From Comamonas sp. (GTDB lineage: Bacteria; Pseudomonadota; Gammaproteobacteria; Burkholderiales; Burkholderiaceae_C): 64,000 nucleotides of DNA. The notes beneath the pieces were generated by a model. The model did not search any database. It saw only the letters and a program-made list of their open reading frames with translations, and was not told where the DNA came from. The DNA lies in the NCBI GenBank assembly GCA_031277805.1, contig JAITLR010000019.1, positions 62,001 through 126,000 on the forward strand, in the 5' to 3' direction. How positions within the stretch are numbered: position 1 is the stretch's first letter; each line of letters begins with the position of its first letter. The position numbers were made by a program, and so were the translations under genes. Shown one piece after another: positions 1-7,334 of the stretch.

Positions 1-233
1 CTGGCGCGCAGCAGCTTGCGGCCCTCATGTACCAGCACCTGCCCGGCCGAGGTCAATTCCGCCTGGCGCCGGCCTCGTACCAGCAGTGTGGCCTCCATGC
101 GCGATTCCAGTTCCTTGATGTGCAGGCTGACTGTGGGCGGCGCCAGATGCAGCGCCTGTGCGGCTGCCGCAAAAGTGCCCAGGTCTGCAATCGCTATCAG
201 GGTCTGCAACTGGTCGAGGTTGAGATTACGCAT
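1..233 (-). CDS. LysR-family regulator, N-terminal part (cut by window edge)
   Basis: The reverse strand encodes the first 77 residues of a LysR-type transcriptional regulator, starting MRNLNLDQLQTLIAIADLG and running off the left edge. The helix-turn-helix is visible at about residues 18-40 (FAAAAQALHLAPPTVSLHIK), followed by the usual 'L..RMEATLLVRGRR..LT.AG' wing. The effector-binding domain lies outside the window, so no ligand can be suggested. A small ORF starts 82 bp away on the other strand, so the intergenic stretch could hold a shared, autoregulated promoter. The family call is firm; the target genes are unknown. Confidence 0.9.
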   Translation of the reverse strand, partial: MRNLNLDQLQTLIAIADLGTFAAAAQALHLAPPTVSLHIKELESRMEATLLVRGRRQAELTSAGQVLVHEGRKLLRA

Positions 234-315
234 GGATCTTGTGGTCAGAAATTCTGAATTGAATGTTCATTGAATTCAACTTTACAGAATTTACTCAAAT
301 ATTGAGCATAGGCTC

Positions 316-507
316 ATGAATCACGATTACAAAAATGCATGCTCGGCCGCCCATACAGATGAGCCGATCAAGGCAGCACGGGCTGAAAAAAAATTATCGA
401 GCCGACGCGAGCAACTGGCTTCCTGGCTGCAAGCCATTCGTCGGATGTTGGAGAGGGCCGAAAAGCACATCGGGGAAAACTTTCGCGTGCCGCCCAATGG
501 CGGCTGA
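316..507 (+). CDS. Small hypothetical protein (63 aa), divergent from LysR gene
   Basis: A 63-codon ATG ORF is divergent from the LysR gene. The product is basic and highly charged, with a lysine/arginine-rich middle (residues 20-32) and a predicted amphipathic helix around residues 34-52 (LASWLQAIRRMLERAEKH). No signal peptide or known motif is visible. Codon use is less GC3-biased than in neighbouring genes, and no strong Shine-Dalgarno precedes the ATG, so it may not be translated. Its position opposite a LysR gene is the main argument for it. I do not recognise a family. Confidence 0.4.
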   Translation: MNHDYKNACSAAHTDEPIKAARAEKKLSSRREQLASWLQAIRRMLERAEKHIGENFRVPPNGG

Positions 508-582
508 GAACTCGGTGCTTGCTATCGATATAAGAACAGGAGACTATTGCTGGACAAATGCTTGAGTGGTTTTTCTGCTCTT

Positions 583-2226
583 TTAAACCCCCATCAACTG
601 CCAGCCATCGCCCATCCAGTTGAGTCTGTGTGTGAGCTGAATGGCTTGCAGCAATGCCTCATCGTGCGAGACCACAAGCAGCGGCCCCGGATACTGCACA
701 AGCAAGGCCTGCAGTGCCTGCTGCGAAGGCAAGTCGAGATGGTTATCCGGCTCATCCAGCAGCAACAGAGGCAGGGCGTTTTGCGCATTCTCATCGGCAT
801 AAAGCGCGACAGCCATGGCGGCTTTGAGACGCTCGCCGCCGCTGAGCAAGGCGCTGGGCTGGGTGATATGGCGGGCGTCCAGCCCCAGTTGTGCCAACCG
901 CATGCGCTGCAGCGATTCGGGCGTGCGCGGGCTGGCGGCTTGCAGTTGCTCAAGCACGGATAGCCTGGCTTGCAACAGACTCTGATTCTGGTCCAGCAAG
1001 GCAAAGCGGCCCTGCATGCGGCGCTGGCCTGCCAACGGCTTAACTTGGCCGGCCAGCACCCGCAGCAGCGTGGATTTGCCGCAGCCATTGGGTCCGCAGA
1101 TGGCCACGCGCTGATCGGCGCGCAGCACAAGGTTCAGCGGCTGATGTGCTGCGGTGTATGGCAGTTGCACCTCGGATAGCTCGGCGACGATGCGATCGGT
1201 CTGCGTGCCCAGCCCCTCTGGCAGATGCCAGTGAATGCTGTCGGCCTGCCAGTCGACCTGGCGCTGCAGGGCCTGGGCAGCCTCGCGCACGCTGTCGTTG
1301 AGCGCTTCACGCGTGGCGGCATGCTGGGCGGCCAGTTTGCCGCCCGAGCCTTGGGCGCGTTCCTTGTTGGCATCCAGCAAGATCTTGGCCTGGTTGCCAC
1401 TTTTACCGATGCGGTCGCCGCGTGCCTGTCTGCGGTTCTGGCGCTCTTGCTGGTTGCGCAGGGCCTGCTCGGCACGGCTGCGCTCGAGCTTCAGGCGGGT
1501 CAGTTCGTCCTGCGCGTTCCGGCTTTGCTGGCGCTGGGCCTGTTCATAAAAAGCATAGCTGCCGCCGTAGACGGTGATTGCGCTGGTGCTCATTTCGGCA
1601 ATGGCTTGCATGGCGTTGAGCAAGACCTTGTCGTGACTGATGAGCAGCAGCCCGCCGCGCCACTGGGCAAGATCGCGGGCCAGGGCGGTGCGGCTGGTGG
1701 CGTCCAGGTGGTTGCTGGGCTCGTCCAGAATCAGAAAGTCCGCTGTTGACATGCGGGCACCCGCCAGTGCCACACGCATGGCCTGACCGCCGCTGAGCTG
1801 GCTGGCTGGGGTCTGCGGCGCCAGTTCCGGCAGGCCGATCTGGGCCAGCATGGCTTGAAACTGCTGGCGAATATCCCAGCGCTCGCCCAACTGTTCAAAG
1901 TCCTGCGCATCGCTGCTGCCTTGCTCTATGCGTATCAGCGCCTGCAGGGCAGTCTCCATGCCGGCCAGTGCAGCCACGCTGGCGTGGGGCGCAGCGGCCA
2001 GCGGGTTTTGCGGCAGATAGTGGACCAGGCCTGTGGCGGTGACGCTGCCGCTGGTGGGCTCAAGCTGGCCCGCCAGAATTCGCGCCAGCAGGGATTTGCC
2101 CACGCCGTTGCGGCCCACGAGCGCTGTGTGCTGTGGGCGAAAAGTGCAGGAAAGATCGGAGAAAAGCAGCCGCCCATTGGGCAGCGCATAGGAGACGCTG
2201 TTCAGCGTCAAACGAGGTTCGGCCAT
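583..2226 (-). CDS. ABC-F type dual ATPase (ribosome-associated, not a transporter)
   Basis: The 547-residue protein has two ABC ATPase domains on one chain and no membrane segments, the ABC-F pattern. Domain 1 has Walker A GRNGVGKS near residue 38, signature LSGGQ and Walker B LILDEPSNHLD. Domain 2 has Walker A GPNGCGKST, signature LSGGE and Walker B LLLDEPDNHLD. Between them is a long charged, coiled-coil-like linker, as in the P-site tRNA interaction motif of the family. ABC-F proteins act on stalled ribosomes or give resistance to ribosome-targeting drugs; which applies here cannot be told. The ATG at 2226 (MAEPRLTL) is chosen because the first ATPase domain begins there; the upstream 66 in-frame codons look like leader. 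A sigma70-like promoter lies about 150 bp upstream. Confidence 0.9.
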   Translation of the reverse strand: MAEPRLTLNSVSYALPNGRLLFSDLSCTFRPQHTALVGRNGVGKSLLARILAGQLEPTSGSVTATGLVHYLPQNPLAAAPHASVAALAGMETALQALIRIEQGSSDAQDFEQLGERWDIRQQFQAMLAQIGLPELAPQTPASQLSGGQAMRVALAGARMSTADFLILDEPSNHLDATSRTALARDLAQWRGGLLLISHDKVLLNAMQAIAEMSTSAITVYGGSYAFYEQAQRQQSRNAQDELTRLKLERSRAEQALRNQQERQNRRQARGDRIGKSGNQAKILLDANKERAQGSGGKLAAQHAATREALNDSVREAAQALQRQVDWQADSIHWHLPEGLGTQTDRIVAELSEVQLPYTAAHQPLNLVLRADQRVAICGPNGCGKSTLLRVLAGQVKPLAGQRRMQGRFALLDQNQSLLQARLSVLEQLQAASPRTPESLQRMRLAQLGLDARHITQPSALLSGGERLKAAMAVALYADENAQNALPLLLLDEPDNHLDLPSQQALQALLVQYPGPLLVVSHDEALLQAIQLTHRLNWMGDGWQLMGV

Positions 2227-2383
2227 AAGACTCTTGCGATGATTGAATGCCAGACATCCCTGCACCGTGCGCAAAACGCGTGAACGCGTGGCGACGTGGG
2301 AGGGGAGGGAAGTGGCCGTCAGCGGGACGGCGGCATCAATAGCGCATGGGAGTCGAGACCTCGCAGGGGAAGGAAAGAGGGCG

Positions 2384-2411
2384 ATTGTAGGGCGCCTGCT
2401 CGCGCGGTCAA
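2384..2411 (-). promoter_or_regulatory. Predicted sigma70 promoter of the ABC-F gene
   Basis: On the reverse strand TTGACC (2411-2406) and TACAAT (2389-2384) are separated by 16 bp, a close match to the -35/-10 consensus. Transcription would start near 2377, leaving a leader of about 150 nt before the ABC-F start. The leader contains a three-codon ORF (ATG CGC TAT TGA). The rest of the 2227-2525 gap shows nothing else recognisable. Confidence 0.6.
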
Positions 2412-2525
2412 GCGACAGCCTCAAGGCTGAGCGAGGCGTTGACTATCAATAGTGAAGCGCATGGCGCATTCAGGTCAAGGGTTTCAGCGCTGTTTTCCTC
2501 GAATTTTCAGACATGCTCCAGACGT

Positions 2526-3131
2526 TCAGGTCGCCTGCAGAAGGCGCAGCAGCTGCGTTGCCATATGTGGCATCCAGTTATTTTCCTCGCGCAGCAGCGG
2601 GTCGGCAAAAGCGCGTTCGAAGGTGGGGCGCACGATATGTGCATAGTTCAGGCTGCCTAGCACCACGGTCAGCAGGGCCAGCGGGGGCACATCGCGGCGC
2701 AGCAAGCCGTCGCGCTGGCCGTCTTCCAGCAGGGTCAGCGCGGTGTTCAGAAATCGCTCCAGCGGCCGGGTCTGGGCCGTGGCAATGCGCTCGGAGTTGT
2801 CCAGCAGCTCGCGCGTGACGAGCTGGGCGGCCAGCGGGCGCTCGCGCATCCAGTCCAGTTGCACGGCGACAAAGCCGGCCAGGCGCTGATCCGGTGCGGT
2901 GGTGTCGGCCAGCATCCTGTCCATGCGCTGCATCAGGTCCTGGGCCAGGGTCTCCAGCAGCGCGCGGTACAGCAGCTCCTTGCTGGCAAAGTGGTGCAGC
3001 AGCCCGGGGTTGCCCAGCTCGCAGTCACGCGCAATGGCCGACAGCGATGCGCCCGCAAAGCCGTGCTGGGCAAAGTGCTGCTCGGCGACTTCCAGAATCT
3101 GCTCTTTGCGCGGTTTGGCGGATTTGCTCAT
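2526..3131 (-). CDS. TetR/AcrR-family repressor
   Basis: This 201-residue protein has the TetR DNA-binding domain at residues 8-55, with the typical segment 'ILEVAEQHFAQHGFAGASLSAIA' followed by GLLHHFASKELLY. The C-terminal ligand domain is divergent and gives no clue to the inducer. The gene lies 60 bp downstream of the Rieske oxygenase gene on the same strand, so the two are probably cotranscribed. A perfect inverted repeat at 4385-4404, just upstream of the oxygenase gene, is the likely operator. That would make the pair an autoregulated catabolic unit. The family assignment is secure; the operator link is inference. Confidence 0.92.
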   Translation of the reverse strand: MSKSAKPRKEQILEVAEQHFAQHGFAGASLSAIARDCELGNPGLLHHFASKELLYRALLETLAQDLMQRMDRMLADTTAPDQRLAGFVAVQLDWMRERPLAAQLVTRELLDNSERIATAQTRPLERFLNTALTLLEDGQRDGLLRRDVPPLALLTVVLGSLNYAHIVRPTFERAFADPLLREENNWMPHMATQLLRLLQAT

Positions 3132-3191
3132 GCGGGTTCGATATGCAATCAGAAGCTGCTTGCGCAGATTGGTATTGGGTTTGAGTCACTT

Positions 3192-4352
3192 TTAGTTTGA
3201 ATCTTTCAGCGACTGCTGCAGCTGTGCATGAAAGCGCCCAATGCTGTATTCAAAGCTGGCAAAAGTGAAGTGTTCATTGGCGCCGCTGGCCAAGCCCTGC
3301 TGAATCGACTCGGCCAGGGCGTAATCCTCGGCCAGCGTGCGGCGGTACAGATCGACGTTGGCCTGCCAGTATTTCTCGGCTTTTTCGGTGGCCGGGGTCT
3401 GGGGCAGCAGCGTGATCTCGTGGATGCGCGTGCGCTCGGGGCTGATGGGCTCCAGACAGCTGAACTGCGCATGGTCGGGCTGCACCAGCACGGTGTTGGT
3501 GGGGAAGAAGAAATAGGTCAGATTGCCGTACTGGCGCGGCTCGAATGCGTCGGGCGCGGGCTGCTCGAGCGCAAAGTTGGCCTTGATCAGATACAGGCGC
3601 CGGTGCGGTCCGCATTCATCGACCAGTTGTACATTGCCGGCAAACATGGCGGCAATCGTCTTCTGGTGCGCAATCTTGAAGTGATAGGCCTCGAACACGC
3701 CGTCCACCAGCAGCTTCCAGTTGGCTGCCACCTCATAGCTGCGCGGCGCATAGCCCACAGGCTGCTGCATGCCGGCCAGCGCGCACAGGTCCTGCATCAT
3801 GGGGCCAAGCTGGGTGGTGGTGTTCTGCTCGCTCAGTTGCGGATCAAGCAGCACCCAGATCAGCCCAGCAGCCTCATGGCAGGCCAGGCGGCGCAGGCCC
3901 ATGTCCTGTTTGCAAAGATCGGCAAACCCTTCGGCCTGCGGCACGCCGCGCAGCGCGCCATCAGTCTGATAAGTCCAGGCGTGATAGGGGCAGGAAAACG
4001 CCCGCGCCTGATCGCCCGCACCTTCGGCCACCACACGCGCGCCGCGGTGGCGGCAGACATTGAGAAAGGCCCGCACGCTGCCGTCAGCCTGGCGCACCAG
4101 CAGCAATGGCGTGCCCAGCCTGGTGAGCGACAGCCAACTGCCGGGCTGGGCCAGCTCAGAGCTGGCGGCCACGGCCTGTGGGTGCTGGCGCAACATCTGC
4201 ATCTCTTGCGCAAACTGCTCGGGGCTGCGGTAGCTGGCGACGGGAAGCTGCCCGCCCTGGCCCTGCGCATCGGCCCGCATCTGCGCGACTGCCTGCAGGG
4301 CGCGCTCATGCAGATCGACGGGGCGAGGAAAGATCGGGGCGGCGGCGTTCAT
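3192..4352 (-). CDS. Rieske non-heme iron oxygenase, alpha subunit
   Basis: The 386-residue protein is an aromatic-ring-hydroxylating-type oxygenase large subunit. The Rieske [2Fe-2S] ligands are C100, H102, C121 and H124 (CRH...CPYH). The mononuclear iron site is marked by NWKLLVDGVFEAYHFKIAH, with H224 and H229 as histidine ligands. Such enzymes hydroxylate or demethylate small aromatic or quaternary-amine substrates using electrons from a separate reductase, which is not encoded nearby. The start at 4352 is chosen because AGGAG lies six bases upstream; a longer in-frame reading would run through the operator. The downstream TetR gene and the upstream palindrome suggest induction by the substrate. 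The substrate cannot be read from the sequence. Confidence 0.88.
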   Translation of the reverse strand: MNAAAPIFPRPVDLHERALQAVAQMRADAQGQGGQLPVASYRSPEQFAQEMQMLRQHPQAVAASSELAQPGSWLSLTRLGTPLLLVRQADGSVRAFLNVCRHRGARVVAEGAGDQARAFSCPYHAWTYQTDGALRGVPQAEGFADLCKQDMGLRRLACHEAAGLIWVLLDPQLSEQNTTTQLGPMMQDLCALAGMQQPVGYAPRSYEVAANWKLLVDGVFEAYHFKIAHQKTIAAMFAGNVQLVDECGPHRRLYLIKANFALEQPAPDAFEPRQYGNLTYFFFPTNTVLVQPDHAQFSCLEPISPERTRIHEITLLPQTPATEKAEKYWQANVDLYRRTLAEDYALAESIQQGLASGANEHFTFASFEYSIGRFHAQLQQSLKDSN

Positions 4353-4384
4353 GGCAGGCTCCTGAGCATCAAGAGCTGTCAATG

Positions 4385-4404
4385 TACCGATTGAACAGTC
4401 GGTA
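4385..4404. promoter_or_regulatory. Candidate TetR operator upstream of the Rieske gene
   Basis: TACCGA (4385-4390) and TCGGTA (4399-4404) form a perfect inverted repeat around an 8-nt centre. ACCGA/TCGGT half-sites are common in TetR/AcrR operators. The site sits 33 bp upstream of the oxygenase start, where a bound repressor would block the promoter. Another ACCGAT half-site lies about 30 bp further upstream. Confidence 0.55.
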
Positions 4405-4439
4405 TTTGATTGGGGTTTATTCCAGTGAATCAACCGATA

Positions 4440-4502
4440 CTGCTATCAAAAACAAACCGCCAGCGCTGGATGGGCAAGCGCTTGCGGCTGATTTGTCGAT
4501 AT
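4440..4502 (-). repeat. Dispersed Comamonadaceae-type intergenic repeat, copy 1
   Basis: On the reverse strand the copy ends in TTTTTGATAGC and contains two AGCGCT-type half-palindromes (CAAGCGCTTG and CAGCGCTGG) about 10 bp apart, able to fold into a hairpin. It lies between the Rieske gene promoter and the next convergent stop. Confidence 0.6.
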
Positions 4503-4509
4503 TTTGTCG

Positions 4510-4902
4510 TTATGACTTTGTCACCGGCAGTTCGCCAAAATCGCCTTCCACCCAGCCATGCCAGCCCATGCACATGCCATCGCCGTGCAGCAGATCGACG
4601 GCATGCAGCACCGCGTCATCGCTGGCGCGGCGCAGCTCGGCCGTGGTGCGCAGGCCCACATACACATCGTCATTAGCCAGCGGGTCGCTCACGCCGTCCA
4701 GCAACTGCATCAGCCCATAGACGGCATCGTCGATGGATTGCAGCGCTGCCTGGTGCGCCTCTTGACCGAGCTGGCGCTGCGCCAGCTTGCTGCGAGCCCG
4801 TTCGCGGGTGGCGTCCAGCAGCAGCTTGCCTGCGGCGTGCTGCAGCCATAGCTCCAGGTCTTGCTCGTGCGTCGGCGGCGTGGCGAGAGTGGGTGAAGGC
4901 AT
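4510..4902 (-). CDS. Conserved-looking hypothetical protein, soluble, 130 aa
   Basis: This 130-residue soluble protein is acidic and mostly helical. It has no signal peptide and no membrane segment. A notable C-terminal stretch is HAVDLLHGDGMCMGWHGW (about residues 100-117), rich in His, Trp and Cys/Met, which could bind a metal or cofactor. It lies between two copies of the dispersed repeat. The ribosome-binding site is weak. GC3 bias is strong and typical of real genes here, so it is probably expressed. I do not recognise the family and make no functional call. Confidence 0.7.
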   Translation of the reverse strand: MPSPTLATPPTHEQDLELWLQHAAGKLLLDATRERARSKLAQRQLGQEAHQAALQSIDDAVYGLMQLLDGVSDPLANDDVYVGLRTTAELRRASDDAVLHAVDLLHGDGMCMGWHGWVEGDFGELPVTKS

Positions 4903-4919
4903 GGTGAGAGATTTTGGTT

Positions 4920-4985
4920 GCTATCAAAAACAAACCAACAGCGCTTGTCTGGCATGCGCTGGCGGCCCATTTGATTCAAATTTTC
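4920..4985 (-). repeat. Dispersed intergenic repeat, copy 2
   Basis: This copy reads GCTATCAAAAACAAACCAAC followed by AGCGCTTG and GCGCTGG on the plus strand, and it closely matches copy 1. It fills the space between the esterase stop and the next gene's start, ending at the esterase stop codon. Confidence 0.65.
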
Positions 4986-5739
4986 AAAGCGCCTGCTTGA
5001 AGAACGCACGCACCGATTCGTTGATCAGATCGGCATCGTTATCCAGCGTGGCCACGTGGTAGCTCTCGGTCAGCAACACCTGCTGGCGCAGCGGGCTGGC
5101 GATGCCGTTCAGAATCATGCTGCCGTTGACGGCGGGCACGATATGGTCGTCGGGCGAGGTCAGCACCAGCGCGGGCACGGTCACGCGCGGCAGCAAATCC
5201 TTGGTCACGCTCATCAGGCCGTAGATCTGCTTGATGGCGGGCACGGGCACATCGGCGTAGACGATTTCTTCGATACCGGGCTTTTTGATATCGCTGCCCA
5301 CGCCGGGCACGGTGGCGGGCGCGTTGCGGTCAAAAGCCAGCAAAGCCAGGTCGGGGTTTTGAAACTCCACACAGGCGTTGATGGGTGCAATCGCCTTGAA
5401 GCGCTGCGGATAGCGGCCCGCCATATACAGCGTCAGCGTGCCGCCCATGGACAGGCCGCTGATGAAAACATGCTTGCAGCGCGCCTCCAGCTCTTGCAGG
5501 CCTTCCTCCACCGAATCCACCCAGTCCTGCGCCGTGGTCCGGGCCATGGCGGCCGGTGTTTCGCCATGGCCTTTGAGGCGCACACCCAGCACCGTCCAGC
5601 CTTCGGTGCGGTGCAGATACTCGCCCAGCGGCCGCATGCACGAGGCCGTGCCGGTAAAGCCGTGCGAGAGCAGCACGCCGACTTCGTTGCCTTCAAAGAA
5701 AAAGGGCTTGCCGCCCTCGATGATGTCCTGTGCTTGCAA
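4984..5739 (-). CDS. Alpha/beta-hydrolase, carboxylesterase (Est30-like)
   Basis: The protein is a serine hydrolase of the alpha/beta fold, similar to bacterial carboxylesterases of about 250 residues. The oxyanion/HG motif is SHGFTG (25-30), the nucleophile elbow GLSMGG puts the serine at 97, and the acid and histidine are D198 (SPDDH) and H228 (YHVATLD). The TTG at 5739 is preferred as start: AGGAGG lies five bases before it, it gives 251 residues, and it removes overlap with the upstream membrane-protein gene. The upstream ATG would add 29 residues of unlikely sequence. It probably cleaves short-chain esters in the cytoplasm; the natural substrate is not known. Confidence 0.9.
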   Translation of the reverse strand: MQAQDIIEGGKPFFFEGNEVGVLLSHGFTGTASCMRPLGEYLHRTEGWTVLGVRLKGHGETPAAMARTTAQDWVDSVEEGLQELEARCKHVFISGLSMGGTLTLYMAGRYPQRFKAIAPINACVEFQNPDLALLAFDRNAPATVPGVGSDIKKPGIEEIVYADVPVPAIKQIYGLMSVTKDLLPRVTVPALVLTSPDDHIVPAVNGSMILNGIASPLRQQVLLTESYHVATLDNDADLINESVRAFFKQAL

Positions 5740-5792
5740 GATGGCCTCCTGGCGTTGTGTGCGTAGTCCATGATAGATCGGCAGCAAAGTGT

Positions 5793-6014
5793 TCAAGGTC
5801 TGCTGGCGTTGTGATCGAAAACGCATTCCAGCCTGTACTGCGGGTTTGGATTTTTCACCGCCGCCAGCAACCGGGCACATTGCGCATCCTGGGCGGCTTT
5901 CTGCGCCATATGCTCGCTGGCCGCGCGGTGCATGAAGAAAACCATGATGCCGCCTAACACCACCCCCGCCAGCACGGCCCAGCCCCTGTATTTGCGCAAC
6001 TGCAACTCTGTCAT
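5793..6014 (-). CDS. Small single-pass membrane protein (73 aa)
   Basis: The reading starts MTELQLRKYRGWAVLAGVVL and has one membrane helix at about residues 11-28, followed by a soluble tail with two cysteines (about C47 and C64). The basic residues before the helix suggest an N-in orientation with the tail in the periplasm, where the cysteines could pair. It precedes the esterase gene by 53 bp on the same strand and may share its transcript. The upstream in-frame codons overlap the divergent gene and are not counted. Family unknown. Confidence 0.6.
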   Translation of the reverse strand: MTELQLRKYRGWAVLAGVVLGGIMVFFMHRAASEHMAQKAAQDAQCARLLAAVKNPNPQYRLECVFDHNASRP

Positions 6015-6117
6015 ATTGAAAATGATAGCAGCGCTGAACGCGCGGCAGCCTTGCGTTTTAGGTGAGGAAGCGCTTTGCTGCGCAGCCTTAAAATCCAGGG
6101 CTTTTGCCGGAACCCCC

Positions 6118-6723
6118 ATGAATGTGATCAGCCAGACAAGTTTTACGCTGCAGCAGGGCGATGTGCAGCGCATCATGCTGGCCCAGCGCGACGCGTCGGA
6201 TGCCGTGGTGCAAAGCCAGACCGGTGTGTGGCGCAAGCTGCGCATTGCCTCCATCGCAGGCGTGCCTCTGCTGGCGTTGGTTGCGGCCGGCATCAAGACC
6301 TCGCCGGGCATGCAGATCAGCTTTACGCTGATGCTGCTGCTGGGCCTGCTGTTTTACGTCAGCAACTGGCGCATCAAACAGCGCATGTACGAGATGGGCG
6401 CGAGCAATACCGTCTCGCGCAAATCGGTGATCAAGGCCGTGGAAAACAACATCTTCAAAGGCCAGGCGCAACTGGCCTGCGAGGCCCGCTTTGACGAGCA
6501 GGGCTTTGAGCTGCTACAGAACGGCCTACGCCTTGCCGCCGCCTATGACGATGAAAGCCGCATCGGCATCATCTTCGAGCGCCAGGGCATGCTGCAGATC
6601 ACGTCTGCCGACACGCGCGGCATGCCGGATGCCGTGTTTTTCATCCCCTTGCAGCAGCTGCCCGATGCCGAGGCGGTGATGCAGCGCTTGCAGTGCAGTC
6701 CTTGCTTTGTGAGCGCCCGGTAA
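6118..6723 (+). CDS. Two-helix inner-membrane protein, YcxB-like layout
   Basis: This 201-residue protein has two adjacent membrane helices at about residues 42-60 and 64-83, separated by a very short turn, then a soluble C-terminal domain of about 115 residues. That domain alternates strands and short helices, with a segment (about 140-185) like the 'deegl..........Y.di..I.....' pattern of YcxB-type proteins. No catalytic motif is visible. Its TAA stop directly abuts the stop of the convergent DUF1697 gene (0 bp between them). The YcxB comparison is a resemblance only. Confidence 0.7.
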   Translation: MNVISQTSFTLQQGDVQRIMLAQRDASDAVVQSQTGVWRKLRIASIAGVPLLALVAAGIKTSPGMQISFTLMLLLGLLFYVSNWRIKQRMYEMGASNTVSRKSVIKAVENNIFKGQAQLACEARFDEQGFELLQNGLRLAAAYDDESRIGIIFERQGMLQITSADTRGMPDAVFFIPLQQLPDAEAVMQRLQCSPCFVSAR

Positions 6724-7236
6724 TTACATCTCCGCTGCCATCTGGGCCAGTTTGGCGACCGTGTTGATATTCCGCGCTGTGCCTTGCGCCGCCGCAGGAA
6801 TCTTGAGCTTGGACTGGCCCATGCCAGAGCCGTAGGCCACATAGATCTCGCGCAAGCCCAGCTGTACCTGTTCGTCGTTCTGACCTTTGATGTGCTCCAG
6901 GGTGTCGGCAGGTGGTGTTGCGTCGAGAAAGATGGCAACGCTTTGATGACCCGGAGAATCGGGAAAAGGGTTGGCGGCCAGCACATCGGCCATTTCCTGG
7001 GCAGTGCGCACAAAGACCTCGACCGGTTTGCCCGCATGGCTGGCCAGGCGCTGCATCAGCGCAGCTTTGACTTGTGGGGCCGTGCCGCTGGCCTTGAACA
7101 CCACATTGCCGCTGGCGATATAGGTCCGAACCTGCTCAAAGCCCGCTGCTTCGCACATCGCCTTGAGCTCTGCCATGGGCAGCTTGCCGGTTCCACCGAC
7201 ATTGACGGCACGCAGCAGAGCAATATAGACGGGCAT
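6724..7236 (-). CDS. DUF1697 family protein
   Basis: The start MPVYIALLRAVNVGGTGKLPM is the hallmark N-terminus of DUF1697, followed by 'ELKAMCEAAGFEQVRTYIAS' with GNVVF. The family is small (about 170-180 residues), cytoplasmic and functionally uncharacterised; 170 residues here is full length. The start at 7236 is supported by AAGGA nine bases upstream; a longer reading adds seven residues. The two genes on this side are convergent with abutting stops. Confidence 0.88.
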   Translation of the reverse strand: MPVYIALLRAVNVGGTGKLPMAELKAMCEAAGFEQVRTYIASGNVVFKASGTAPQVKAALMQRLASHAGKPVEVFVRTAQEMADVLAANPFPDSPGHQSVAIFLDATPPADTLEHIKGQNDEQVQLGLREIYVAYGSGMGQSKLKIPAAAQGTARNINTVAKLAQMAAEM

Positions 7237-7334
7237 GGCAGTTCCTTGGCGTTTCAAAGCGAGGCGGGACTTGCATGCTAGCGCAGCGGCTGGATGTCGG
7301 CTTCAGGCCTTGTGCACTTTGATGGCAGGCTGGC

